Source of the DNA: Fortiea contorta PCC 7126
GTDB taxonomy: Bacteria; Cyanobacteriota; Cyanobacteriia; Cyanobacteriales; Nostocaceae
Length of the DNA: 64,000 nt
NCBI RefSeq assembly: GCF_000332295.1
Contig: NZ_KB235930.1
Location: 1,493,895-1,557,894 of the forward strand
Direction: 5' to 3'
The notes beneath the pieces were generated by a model, which saw only the letters and a program-made list of their open reading frames with translations, was not told where the DNA came from and did no database searches. The translations under genes and the position numbers were made by a program. Below are positions 1 to 7,590 of this stretch, piece after piece (position 1 is the first letter of the stretch; each line of letters begins with the position of its first letter).

Positions 1-1
1 T

Positions 2-292
2 TCTGGTGAATGGCGTAATCAGTTAGATGAGATAGAAGTTGAAATGCATTTATTCGCTGGTTTAGCCTTTGCTTATCAAGCCAAACCAGAAGACACTACA
101 AGCGAATGGCTACCAGATAAACCAAAAGTCAAGCGAGTTATCAGGCGAGTATCGAGTACCTTTTGGTTTAGCCGCGAAGTTATGCAGTATGCACCAGATT
201 GTGTTGTGATATTACCGGAAAATGTGCGCGATCGCCTCAAGCAAAAACTCCTCACCCTCTGCCAGTTGTACGATATCGAAACCACGAGTTAA
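2..292 (+). CDS. WYL-domain protein, C-terminal fragment (5' end outside window)
   Basis: The reading frame is open from base 2 and ends at TAA 290-292, so only the last ~96 residues are present. The conserved stretch near the end (TFWFSREVMQYAPDCVVIL, followed by LRQ/K-type residues and a final LYD) resembles the C-terminal extension of WYL-domain proteins, which are ligand-sensing transcriptional regulators. In cyanobacteria a WYL family named TIGR03985 is linked to CRISPR loci and has a similar ending. That link is only a possibility, because neither the N-terminal HTH nor any CRISPR array lies inside the window. An ATG at 44 is internal to the frame and is not needed as a start. The family call is moderately sure; the CRISPR link is inference. 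Confidence 0.5.
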   Translation, partial: SGEWRNQLDEIEVEMHLFAGLAFAYQAKPEDTTSEWLPDKPKVKRVIRRVSSTFWFSREVMQYAPDCVVILPENVRDRLKQKLLTLCQLYDIETTS

Positions 293-385
293 ATGATACC
301 GTCACCATAACAAAATTAATTTCAGAAATACTCAGCGCTACTCTGCACTGACTCCGTGTCCCTCTGCGTTAAAAAACTCTCCAAA

Positions 386-1252
386 TTAATGCAAAAATCG
401 CAAAATCTGGTCAATCATTCGATTCGCCTGAGAACCATAACCGCCGCCAAATAAGTTGAAGTGATTCAAAATATGATACAGGTTATATACCGTTTTTCTA
501 TCTTCATAACCTGCATCTAAAGGAAACACTTCGTTATAACCTTGATAAAACTCTGCAGGAAAACCACCAAACAATTCTGTCATGGCGATATCAACTTCTC
601 TATCGCCATAATAAGTAGCTGGGTCAAAAATCACTGGTTCTCCTGACACACTACACCCAGCATTTCCACCCCACAAATCGCCGTGTACTAAAGATGGTTG
701 TACCTCGTGGTCTACCCATAATTCCGGAATCGCTGCTAATAATTTTTCTTGCTGCGGAAAACTACCACCCCGACGCCTGGCTAACTGAAATTGATAACCT
801 AGGCGATGTTTTGTATAAAATTCTGCCCAGTCTGCTGTCCAATTGTTGATTTGGGGTGTGGAACCAATGGTATTGTTAATTTTCCAGCCAAAACCTTGAC
901 TGCTGGTAGCTTTATGCATTGCAGCTAGTTTGCGTCCCATCTCCAGCCAGGATTGAGTATTACCTCTTCCCATTTCTAGCCATTCCAGCACGATGTAGCT
1001 AGAATTCCCAGCCGTACCCCAACACAGGGGTTTGGGAACGCGGATGCTAGCTGTTGTCAGCATGTCCTCTAACCCCAGCGCCTCGGCTTCAAACATCGCC
1101 ACTTGTGATGCTTGATTAATTTTGACAAAGTAAGTCAACTCACCATCACAGACAGCATAACCTTGGTTAATACACCCACCACTCACACTGCGCCGCTGCT
1201 GACTCTGAAATTTCTCACCAGTCACCCGGCTAATATGAGCATCAATTTCCAT
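386..1252 (-). CDS. fructosamine/ketosamine-3-kinase family protein
   Basis: 288-residue protein with the aminoglycoside-phosphotransferase-like fold of fructosamine kinases. These phosphorylate sugar adducts on protein lysines so that the adduct falls off (deglycation). Visible motifs are an N-terminal S-V-S-G-G-C-I-N nucleotide loop, the lysine in YFVKIN, the Brenner/catalytic loop HGDLWGGN, and the metal-binding D in FDPATYYGDREVD. The frame is open further upstream, but those codons translate the octanucleotide array (MMGRWGDG repeats). The start is therefore set at ATG 1252, giving MEIDAHISRVTGEKF, which aligns with the usual family N terminus. It lies downstream of the M16 peptidase gene on the same strand, separated by a G-rich repeat. 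Small cytosolic enzyme; the family is clear, the substrate is not proven. Confidence 0.87.
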   Translation of the reverse strand: MEIDAHISRVTGEKFQSQQRRSVSGGCINQGYAVCDGELTYFVKINQASQVAMFEAEALGLEDMLTTASIRVPKPLCWGTAGNSSYIVLEWLEMGRGNTQSWLEMGRKLAAMHKATSSQGFGWKINNTIGSTPQINNWTADWAEFYTKHRLGYQFQLARRRGGSFPQQEKLLAAIPELWVDHEVQPSLVHGDLWGGNAGCSVSGEPVIFDPATYYGDREVDIAMTELFGGFPAEFYQGYNEVFPLDAGYEDRKTVYNLYHILNHFNLFGGGYGSQANRMIDQILRFLH

Positions 1253-1267
1253 CCAATTTGTCAAGTT

Positions 1268-1395
1268 CCCCACCTCCCCATCACCCCACCTCCCCATCAC
1301 CCCATCACCCCATCTCCCCATCACCCCACCTCCCCATCACCCCATCTCCCCATCTCCCCACCTCCCCATCACCCCACCTCCCCATCTCCCCACCT
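1268..1395. repeat. octanucleotide tandem array, 16 units of CCCCAYCW type
   Basis: Sixteen consecutive 8-bp units in perfect register, each CCCC followed by ATCA, ATCT or ACCT; one degenerate unit (CCCACACT) follows. It fills the spacer between the two minus-strand genes. On the transcribed-sense (minus) strand it reads GGGG every 8 bases with 4-base loops, so it has strong G-quadruplex potential. The period is not a multiple of three, so ORFs across it are artefacts. Confidence 0.95.
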
Positions 1396-1416
1396 CCCAC
1401 ACTCCCCATGCCCAAT

Positions 1417-2703
1417 TTAATATGGCTTCAGCACAACTACACCATAAGCATCTGGATCAAGATACTGATTTGCAGCCAGTAGTAAATCGTTTGCTTGCTG
1501 GGCTTGAATATATTCTGGGTAGTTAAAAGCTGGTTCTAAATCACCTAGCAATGATTGATAATAACCATACAACCCAGCACGATCGCTTGGTGTTTCGTTA
1601 CCAAATATAAACCTGTTAGCAACGCGCTTCCGCACTCGGTCAATTTCTTTGTCTGTCGCTAATTCTGTCTGTAGTGTGCGAATATGTTGAGCGATCGCAT
1701 TTTCTACAACTTCTAAATTTTCCACTGCACACTTAGCCGAAATATAAAAAGTTCCTTGCAGTCGATGACTCATATTACTTACAGAAATCGAGGAAACCAG
1801 CGCCCGTTCTTCCCGTAAATCCCTCACAAACCTTGATGTCCGTCCGTGTCCCAAAATTCCCGCTACCACATCCAGCCCATAAGTCTCATCTAATTGACTC
1901 AACCCAGGTACGCGCCAAACCATCACTAACCGCGCTTGCTGGAGGCTTTCATCAATAAATTCTCGCCTAACAATTGTAGTAAACGCTGGCTCCTGTCGTA
2001 CGGGTGGCGTTTCCTGACCCCTAGTTTCCCCACTCCTGGTTTCCCCATCCCTAGCAAATCCCGCAGCCACAATTTCTATCAACTCTTCCACAGGTAAATT
2101 ACCCACAACCGCTGCTGTCATCGACTGAGGTTGATATAAAGCCGCGTGGAAATCTCGCATCTGTTGGGGTTGGAGTTGAGAAATCACCGACTCTGGCCCC
2201 AGCACCGGACGGCGATAGGGTAATTCCGCAAACGCCGTTTCCATCGCCCGGCGAAAAGTTCGCCGCTGGGGATTATCCTCCGAGCGCCTAATCTCTTCCA
2301 GAACTACCAACCGTTCCCGTTCAAAAGCATCATCAGGAATACTCGGGTTAGTTACCACATCTATTTGTAATGGAGCCAGTTCGGCAAAATCCTTCGGAGC
2401 AGCGGTGATATAGTAGTGAGTGTAGTCTTGGCTAGTAGCGGCATTGGTAACAGCGCCCCTCTCTTCAATCCGGCGCTCAAACTCACCACTCGCCAGTCGT
2501 TCTGTACCTTTAAAAATCATATGCTCTAAAAAATGAGCCATGCCGTTAATGGCATCAGATTCTACCGCAGAACCAACGTTAATCCACAAATTCAGGTTAA
2601 CAGCTTCAATCGGCATTTGCTCCGCTACTATTGTCAAACCATTCGGTAACTTGTGGAGCGTTGGCGCATGAAGACGAGGGTATTTTAGTAGAGCTGAAGT
2701 CAT
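1417..2703 (-). CDS. M16 family zinc metallopeptidase (pitrilysin-like)
   Basis: 428-residue protein of the short M16B type, the size of processing-peptidase-like enzymes. The inverted zinc motif HFLEH spans residues 57-61 (H57, E60 catalytic, H61), and the third ligand Glu falls at about 137 in LEEIRR, the spacing expected for active M16 subunits. A second-half domain with the family's R/Y pocket region (FGNETPSDRAGLYGYYQ) is present. M16B enzymes usually occur as an active/inactive pair encoded side by side; only one is found here, so the partner must be elsewhere or the enzyme is a homodimer. There is no obvious signal peptide; the start is ATG 2703. The 21-bp array lies just upstream and the octamer array just downstream. 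An ortholog would be a processing or oligopeptide-degrading protease. Confidence 0.92.
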   Translation of the reverse strand: MTSALLKYPRLHAPTLHKLPNGLTIVAEQMPIEAVNLNLWINVGSAVESDAINGMAHFLEHMIFKGTERLASGEFERRIEERGAVTNAATSQDYTHYYITAAPKDFAELAPLQIDVVTNPSIPDDAFERERLVVLEEIRRSEDNPQRRTFRRAMETAFAELPYRRPVLGPESVISQLQPQQMRDFHAALYQPQSMTAAVVGNLPVEELIEIVAAGFARDGETRSGETRGQETPPVRQEPAFTTIVRREFIDESLQQARLVMVWRVPGLSQLDETYGLDVVAGILGHGRTSRFVRDLREERALVSSISVSNMSHRLQGTFYISAKCAVENLEVVENAIAQHIRTLQTELATDKEIDRVRKRVANRFIFGNETPSDRAGLYGYYQSLLGDLEPAFNYPEYIQAQQANDLLLAANQYLDPDAYGVVVLKPY

Positions 2704-2804
2704 GGGTTGTGGTGAGTTGTGAGGAAGCTTTTTACTTCTCTATCTTATCTATGACTGATAGTTGACCGAACAATTCGTAACTCCCAGCAGGAAATTTGCT
2801 CATT

Positions 2805-2993
2805 TCAGCCTCAAAGGCTCAAGCGTCAGCCTCAAAGGCTCAAGCGTCAGCCTCAAAGGCTCAAGCGTCAGCCTCAAAGGCTCAAGCGTCAGCCTCAAAG
2901 CCTCAAGTGTCAGCCTCAAAGGCTCAAGCGTCAGCCTCAAAGGCTCAAGCGTCAGCCTCAAAGGCTCAAGTGTCAGCCTCAAAGGCTCAAGTT
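2805..2993. repeat. 21-bp tandem array, 9 units
   Basis: Nine head-to-tail units of TCAGCCTCAAAGGCTCAAGC plus G; only unit 5 (GCCTCAAAGCC) and the last bases of units 5, 8 and 9 vary. Each unit contains the short palindrome GCCT-CAA-AGGC, so the array is a string of nine potential hairpins. Because 21 is divisible by three, all frames stay open and give false 7-residue-repeat ORFs (LKGSSVS or ASKAQAS). It sits upstream of the M16 gene and downstream of the next minus-strand gene, hence probably in a transcribed spacer or promoter region. Confidence 0.96.
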
Positions 2994-2998
2994 TGGTA

Positions 2999-3072
2999 GG
3001 GTGCGCTATGGACTTTAGTCCTAACGCACCGAAAATCTTTGGTGGTGCGTTACGCTGACGTGGTAACGCACC
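2999..3072. repeat. palindromic dispersed repeat (GGTGCG...CGCACC)
   Basis: Two nested inverted repeats follow the 21-bp array directly. The first is GGTGCG (3000-3005) with CGCACC (3025-3030), enclosing GGACT-TT-AGTCC (3010-3021). The second is GGTGCGTTAC (3044-3053) with GTAACGCACC (3063-3072). Elements of this look (GGTGCGTTA/TAACGCACC) are common extragenic repeats in Nostocales genomes. It lies between two minus-strand genes and may act as a terminator for the gene at 3094. Confidence 0.7.
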
Positions 3073-3093
3073 CCACACCTATTCGCTGATATC

Positions 3094-3567
3094 TCAACTG
3101 GCTGTAGTTGCGGGTTTCTTTTTCGGAGAACTGCGGGTAAACCTGCGTCCCATCTCATCAATGACTGCATCTAAACCAGCGACATCACCGCTAGCCTTGG
3201 CGTAGTTGTAAACTGCTAAAGCGGCTGCATAAGCTTCACTACCAGCGGCTATACAGGTATCATCGACGAGTTCTTGCAGTTGGGTTAGGGATAACAGCAC
3301 TGGATACAACGCCTCATACAGCGCAATATCCCGGCGCATCTCTTCTAAATCAAAGGAACGGGGTAAAAAATTCGGGTTTTGTGTCGCAACTTCCAAAGCT
3401 TTGCTGACAAAAGCCCGGCTTTTATCTCCCATCTTCACAATTGTGCGTCGGTCTTCTGTTGTCAAATCTACCAAAAACGGTAACTTTTCCCGAATCGTCC
3501 CGATCGCTTTCATTACCGCGTCCCGGTCTGCAGGGGAAAGATTAGCACTGATACGATTGTCTGCCAT
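3094..3567 (-). CDS. conserved hypothetical protein, helical, 157 aa
   Basis: No family is recognised. The start is ATG 3567 (MADNRISANLSPADRDAV), chosen because AAAGGAG lies 8-11 bases upstream; the frame is open 17 codons further but has no better signal. The protein is predicted mostly alpha-helical. It starts with a polar segment, has leucine/alanine-rich helices in the middle (LYPVLLSLTQLQELVDDTCIAAG, then AYAAALAVYNYAKA) and ends in a basic, Lys/Pro/Ser-rich tail (SSPKKKPATTAS) that could bind nucleic acid or anchor a partner. There is no signal peptide, membrane segment or cysteine motif. It is transcribed towards the 21-bp array and not obviously in an operon. The alanine-rich helical core with a basic tail suggests a small structural or scaffold protein, but no function can be assigned. 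Confidence 0.75.
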   Translation of the reverse strand: MADNRISANLSPADRDAVMKAIGTIREKLPFLVDLTTEDRRTIVKMGDKSRAFVSKALEVATQNPNFLPRSFDLEEMRRDIALYEALYPVLLSLTQLQELVDDTCIAAGSEAYAAALAVYNYAKASGDVAGLDAVIDEMGRRFTRSSPKKKPATTAS

Positions 3568-3675
3568 TTTTATCACTCCTTTGAGATAACTTATCTCAGT
3601 ATTCCCAAAGTTAAACAAGCGATCGCTTTCTTAACACTAAGCCTCCCTTGAAAATGTCTTTCTTTGCTTTCTTTT

Positions 3676-3699
3676 CTTTGCGTCTTTGCGCCTTTGCGT
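3676..3699. repeat. short octamer repeat CTTTGCGY x3
   Basis: Three in-register units (CTTTGCGT, CTTTGCGC, CTTTGCGT) lie in the spacer between the divergent gene at 3567 and crtD. Motifs of this kind (TTTGCGTCTTTGCGCCTTTG) are dispersed in Nostocales spacers. No promoter could be assigned with confidence in 3568-3817. Confidence 0.6.
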
Positions 3700-3817
3700 G
3701 AGGCAAAAAATATATTTATGCAAGTGATCTAACATACAAGGCTGGATTGAGGCTTAGTAAAACTCAACATTTGTTACAATTATGAATAATATTAAGAAAT
3801 ATAACTAAAAATCTCTA

Positions 3818-5335
3818 ATGTCTAGTTCTCCCCTGGATAAAAACAAATCCCGCGTTGTTGTTATCGGTGCGGGAATCGGTGGACTCACAGCCGGTGCTCT
3901 ATTAGCTCATCGAGGTTACAGCGTTTTAATTCTGGATCAAGCCCTTGTACCTGGGGGCTGTGCTTCCACCTTTAAACGCAAAGGATTTACCTTTGACGTG
4001 GGAGCGACGCAGGTCGCAGGTTTGGAACCAGGGGGAATTCACCACCGGATATTTTCAGAATTAGAAATAGATTTACCAGCCGCAACGCCTTGTGACCCCG
4101 CTTGTGCAGTTTATCTTCCTGGGGAAACAACACCAATTAATGTTTGGCGCGACCCTGAGCAATGGCGAGAGGAACGCCAAAGACAATTTCCTGGTAGTGA
4201 GCCGTTTTGGCAACTATTAGCAACATTATTTAACGCCAGTTGGGAATTCCAAGGACGTGATCCGGTACTTCCGCCACGCAATTTGTGGGATTTGTGGCAA
4301 TTAATTCAAGCAGTGCGTCCCAGCACACTCGTTACAGTGCCCTTTACTCTGTTTACGGTAGGGGATGCATTACGACTATATGGACTGGGGAATGACCAAC
4401 GCTTGCGGACTTTTTTAGATTTGCAACTGAAGCTGTATTCTCAGGTGAATGCGGATGAAACAGCCTTACTTTACGCAGCGACGGCGTTGAGCGTGTCGCA
4501 ATTACCCCAAGGTTTATATCACCTCCAAGGTAGTATGCAAGTATTAAGCGATCGCTTAGTACAATCTCTCGCCAGAGACGGCGGTAAACTGCTGATGCGG
4601 CACACTGTAGAAAATATTACAGTCAAAAATGGTCAAGCCACCGCCGTAGTTATTAAAAATCAGCAAACTGGGGAAGTATGGACCCAAGCCGCTGACCATG
4701 TAGTCGCCAATGTCACCGTACAAAACCTAGTGCAGTTGTTGGGCGAACAAGCACCATCAAGTTATAAACACCGAGCAGAAAAGTTACCCCCAGCTTCAGG
4801 AGCATTTGTCGTGTATTTAGGCGTTGACGCCAGCGCCATTCCCCCGGGATGCCCGCCCCATCTCCAATTCCTGTACAATGCCAACGGCCCCATCGGCGAG
4901 AATAATTCCCTGTTTGTCTCCGTCAGTCATCAAGGAGACGGTCGCGCCCCAGAGGGAAAAGCGACAATTATTGCTTCGACCTTTGTAGACCCGACTCAGT
5001 GGTGGCAAACCGAAGATTATGAAACACTAAAACAAAAATATACCCAAGAAGCGATCGCTAAACTTGCCGAATACTTTTATCTCAAACCAGAAACAATAGT
5101 TTACCAAGAAGCAGCCACACCCCGCACCTTTGCTCATTTCACCGCACGCGATCGTGGTATAGTTGGCGGTATCGGTCAAAGAATACCCACCTTCGGCCCC
5201 TTCGGTATCGCCAACCGCACACCCATCAACCATCTGTGGTTAGTCGGCGACTCGACCCACCCTGGAGAAGGCACCGCCGGCGTCAGTTACTCTGCGCTAA
5301 CGGTAGTTAGGCAAATTCAAGCCGAAACACATTAG
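3818..5335 (+). CDS. crtD: C-3',4' carotenoid desaturase CrtD
   Basis: 505-residue FAD-dependent desaturase of the phytoene desaturase/CrtI superfamily. In cyanobacteria CrtD introduces the 3',4' double bond on the way to myxol glycosides (myxoxanthophyll), glycosylated carotenoids of thylakoid and outer membranes. An N-terminal dinucleotide fold VVVIGAGIGGLTAGALLAHRG spans residues ~13-33, and the E/D-type loop VPGGCAST follows. The C-terminal FAD signature is in LWLVGDSTHPGEGTAGVSYS (~480-498). The whole length resembles the CrtD subfamily rather than CrtP, CrtQ or CrtO. The start ATG 3818 gives a short polar N-terminal extension. It is a single-gene unit facing the convergent 682-residue gene; a short GAGACG/CGTCTC inverted repeat at 5356-5379 lies in the 50-bp gap. 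Confidence 0.9.
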   Translation: MSSSPLDKNKSRVVVIGAGIGGLTAGALLAHRGYSVLILDQALVPGGCASTFKRKGFTFDVGATQVAGLEPGGIHHRIFSELEIDLPAATPCDPACAVYLPGETTPINVWRDPEQWREERQRQFPGSEPFWQLLATLFNASWEFQGRDPVLPPRNLWDLWQLIQAVRPSTLVTVPFTLFTVGDALRLYGLGNDQRLRTFLDLQLKLYSQVNADETALLYAATALSVSQLPQGLYHLQGSMQVLSDRLVQSLARDGGKLLMRHTVENITVKNGQATAVVIKNQQTGEVWTQAADHVVANVTVQNLVQLLGEQAPSSYKHRAEKLPPASGAFVVYLGVDASAIPPGCPPHLQFLYNANGPIGENNSLFVSVSHQGDGRAPEGKATIIASTFVDPTQWWQTEDYETLKQKYTQEAIAKLAEYFYLKPETIVYQEAATPRTFAHFTARDRGIVGGIGQRIPTFGPFGIANRTPINHLWLVGDSTHPGEGTAGVSYSALTVVRQIQAETH

Positions 5336-5355
5336 CTATCCAAAAATAGATCTAG

Positions 5356-5379
5356 AGACGAAGCAAAAGCAACGTCTCC
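5356..5379. repeat. inverted repeat GAGACG...CGTCTC between convergent genes
   Basis: A 6-bp perfect inverted repeat with a 12-base loop in the 50-bp gap between crtD and the convergent gene. It resembles the GTAGAGACG/CGTCTCTAC repeat at 26989-27016. It may serve as a weak bidirectional terminator, although no long T-run follows. Confidence 0.4.
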
Positions 5380-5385
5380 TTAGTA

Positions 5386-7434
5386 TTACTGGTCAGCAGG
5401 AATCGTAGACGGGGGAAATTGCGAACTCTCAGGAGTAGGTGCAGGTTCCGGATTGAGGAATTGTCGCCAAGCGCGAATTTGTTCTTGCGCTGCGCTGTAA
5501 GCCCCACTGCGTCGCGGAATCAACCTAGCAGTCTCAATCGCTCTCACAACATCAGACTGACTTTGGAGGCGAGCAATCTCCAACAATTGCTGACTCCATT
5601 GATCAATCGCCACATTAGCATCCATGCGTAAGATACTGCCTCTAGGCACACGCTCCGCTAGTCGCATGGCTTCAACCAAAGCATCTGGAGTCCCAGCCAG
5701 CGCAGTTTCTCGCGCTGTTTTCCAAGTTTCTCTAGCTTGAATCTGTCCTTGCCAATCTTCTATAGCCGCCTGTGCTTCACCCGCCAGGGCGCGTCCTGAC
5801 GACGCCAGTTGTTGTACTGTGCTAATGGCTGCAGGCAGATTTCCACTTTGAGCTAATTCTCGTGCTTGGTCTAAGTATGGCTGGTCTTGAATGCGCTGGA
5901 TTTTCGCCGTCCAAGTGCGAATTCGTTTCCGTGTCTCAGGGTATAATGCTCGACCGCTGCGAATTTGACTAGCTTCTGCGATCGCTGCTTCTAAGGAGTT
6001 AATATCTTCTAATAAAGCTATCTGTTCAGCTCGTTCTAAAATTGGCCGATCCTGGATAGTCTCCACTTGAGCTTGCCAGCGACTCATCTCTTGCCTAGCT
6101 TCTGCACCACGGGGGTTAAGTTGGGGAATCTGTTGAGCTTCAGAAATAGCCGCCGTTAAATCGTTGATTGACCCCTGACTAGCTAATGCGCGCGCTCTTT
6201 CTAAACGGGCGACATCTTCAATTTCCAACTGCCAACGGGCAATCAGCTCTTGGGCTTTGTTATACACTGCTCTTGAAGGCTGTATCTGTTGCGCTTGGGC
6301 AATAGCTGTTTCTAAACCAGGAATTGTGCCAATCCAAGCACTTCTTTGCGCCTCGCCTATACTAATAAAGTCTTCTATTTCCGTCTGCAATCCAGTATTT
6401 TCAGGAATTTGTCTAACAATACTCAAGGCTTCGTCTGCATCTCGGCGGTCTAGCTTTTTCTGCGCCACATCCAATATTTTACGACCAAAGGCCGGAATTA
6501 ACTCCTGTGCTTTGGCGTATACGTAGCTATCTCGCCCAATGGCTTCAACCACCTTAATCGCTTTGAGTAAATTATCAACAACGCCAGTGTCTGCGAGGCT
6601 TTTAGCTTTAGCTAACTTCTCTCCATCTTCCCGCGCCGTCACAATCAGGCGATTTAATTGGTCATACTTAGTGGTTGTCCAATATTTATTGTCCACCCGC
6701 AGCAGCCTAGCAGATAGCATAAATGCCGATTGCCAATGCTCTTGTCGCAGTTCCTCCTCCGCATCTTTGTAAATCCCTTCTGCTTTCGACCAGACGGATT
6801 GCCATTTAGTCACTTGCTCGTCTACTAATTTATAAGCAGACAAGTCACGAGGAATTTTGCGAGCAATAGCGATCGCTTCATCTAATCTACCTGCTTGAAA
6901 ACTGTCGTCAGCTAGGCCCAGAACATCTCGTGACCATTTTTCTAAAAAGCGATCGGCCTCTCCCCGTAGGGGATGGTCTTTTGGTAATTGCTTGACTAAC
7001 CCAATCGCTTGTAGTAAGTCCTGTACTGTCTGCTTAGAAGCCGCCAACTGAGCACAATGTAACCTCACCTGAGAACTAGCCAAAGGCCAGAAAATTGTCG
7101 GGCAGTTGGGCGCACTTGGTAATTTTAGCAACATTGCCATCGCTAAAAACCCAATACCTCCAGGAATTAAGGTTAACATCGCTAACCAAAACACCCAACT
7201 TTGCATCCAGTGCGGCAATTTTTGATAAATCTGGTTCAGAGAAATAATCGCTTGTGACTGACTATTTAAAGGTAATCCGTCGGCATTTTCTTCTGTTCGC
7301 CGCTTCACTGACTTAGAGTTAGAACCAGTAGCTGGAATACCGAATGCATGAGTTTCCTGGGACTCTTTGATAGTTTCATCCGGCTTTCTGGCTCTAGCTG
7401 GGGACCAATTGTCTGGAATATCCCGCTCTGTCAT
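5386..7434 (-). CDS. single-pass membrane protein with long helical repeat region (682 aa)
   Basis: No named family is recognised; relatives in cyanobacterial genomes are often loosely labelled chromosome-segregation ATPase, but no Walker motif is visible. The N-terminal ~95 residues are polar and disordered. One hydrophobic segment follows at about 100-130 (WVFWLAMLTLIPGGIGFLAMAMLL). The rest is a periplasmic or cytosolic helical array. It carries about ten imperfect units of ~45 residues with the recurring pattern A-I-x-x-A-x-x-I, then A-x-x-x-I-x-x-W (for example AIAEASQIRSGRALYPETRKR followed by IRTWTAKIQ), spaced like TPR/SEL-type solenoids. The C terminus is Pro-rich (NPEPAPTPESSQFPPST). 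Start ATG 7434. It probably acts as a scaffold; function unknown. Confidence 0.8.
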   Translation of the reverse strand: MTERDIPDNWSPARARKPDETIKESQETHAFGIPATGSNSKSVKRRTEENADGLPLNSQSQAIISLNQIYQKLPHWMQSWVFWLAMLTLIPGGIGFLAMAMLLKLPSAPNCPTIFWPLASSQVRLHCAQLAASKQTVQDLLQAIGLVKQLPKDHPLRGEADRFLEKWSRDVLGLADDSFQAGRLDEAIAIARKIPRDLSAYKLVDEQVTKWQSVWSKAEGIYKDAEEELRQEHWQSAFMLSARLLRVDNKYWTTTKYDQLNRLIVTAREDGEKLAKAKSLADTGVVDNLLKAIKVVEAIGRDSYVYAKAQELIPAFGRKILDVAQKKLDRRDADEALSIVRQIPENTGLQTEIEDFISIGEAQRSAWIGTIPGLETAIAQAQQIQPSRAVYNKAQELIARWQLEIEDVARLERARALASQGSINDLTAAISEAQQIPQLNPRGAEARQEMSRWQAQVETIQDRPILERAEQIALLEDINSLEAAIAEASQIRSGRALYPETRKRIRTWTAKIQRIQDQPYLDQARELAQSGNLPAAISTVQQLASSGRALAGEAQAAIEDWQGQIQARETWKTARETALAGTPDALVEAMRLAERVPRGSILRMDANVAIDQWSQQLLEIARLQSQSDVVRAIETARLIPRRSGAYSAAQEQIRAWRQFLNPEPAPTPESSQFPPSTIPADQ

Positions 7435-7590
7435 TGCTCACACCAAAATAATTGAATAGCGATCTGTTAGCGATCGATGATTCTATTGTTGTCATAGTAG
7501 CTTTCTCGTTGACGAAAAAGCTACCTTGCCTCTTTAATCAATATCAACAAATACCACGAATCAATCAAAAAATTAGTTTGTTTTTATACC

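Noticed and set aside
1253-1324. Extended start of the fructosamine-kinase-like protein (MMGRWGDG...)
   Set aside because: Those residues are encoded by the octamer array; ATG 1252 gives the normal family N terminus.
1112-1482. Plus-strand frames across the octamer array (SPHHPTSP-type proline/histidine runs)
   Set aside because: Translation of simple repeats opposite two clear minus-strand genes; no start signal.
2805-2993. CRISPR array
   Set aside because: Units are contiguous with no unique spacers; it is a simple tandem repeat.
2762-3078. Open frames across the 21-bp array (LKGSSVS, ASKAQAS and reverse RLTLEPL repeats)
   Set aside because: They exist only because a 21-bp period keeps every frame open; composition, lack of ribosome site and overlap on both strands argue against translation.
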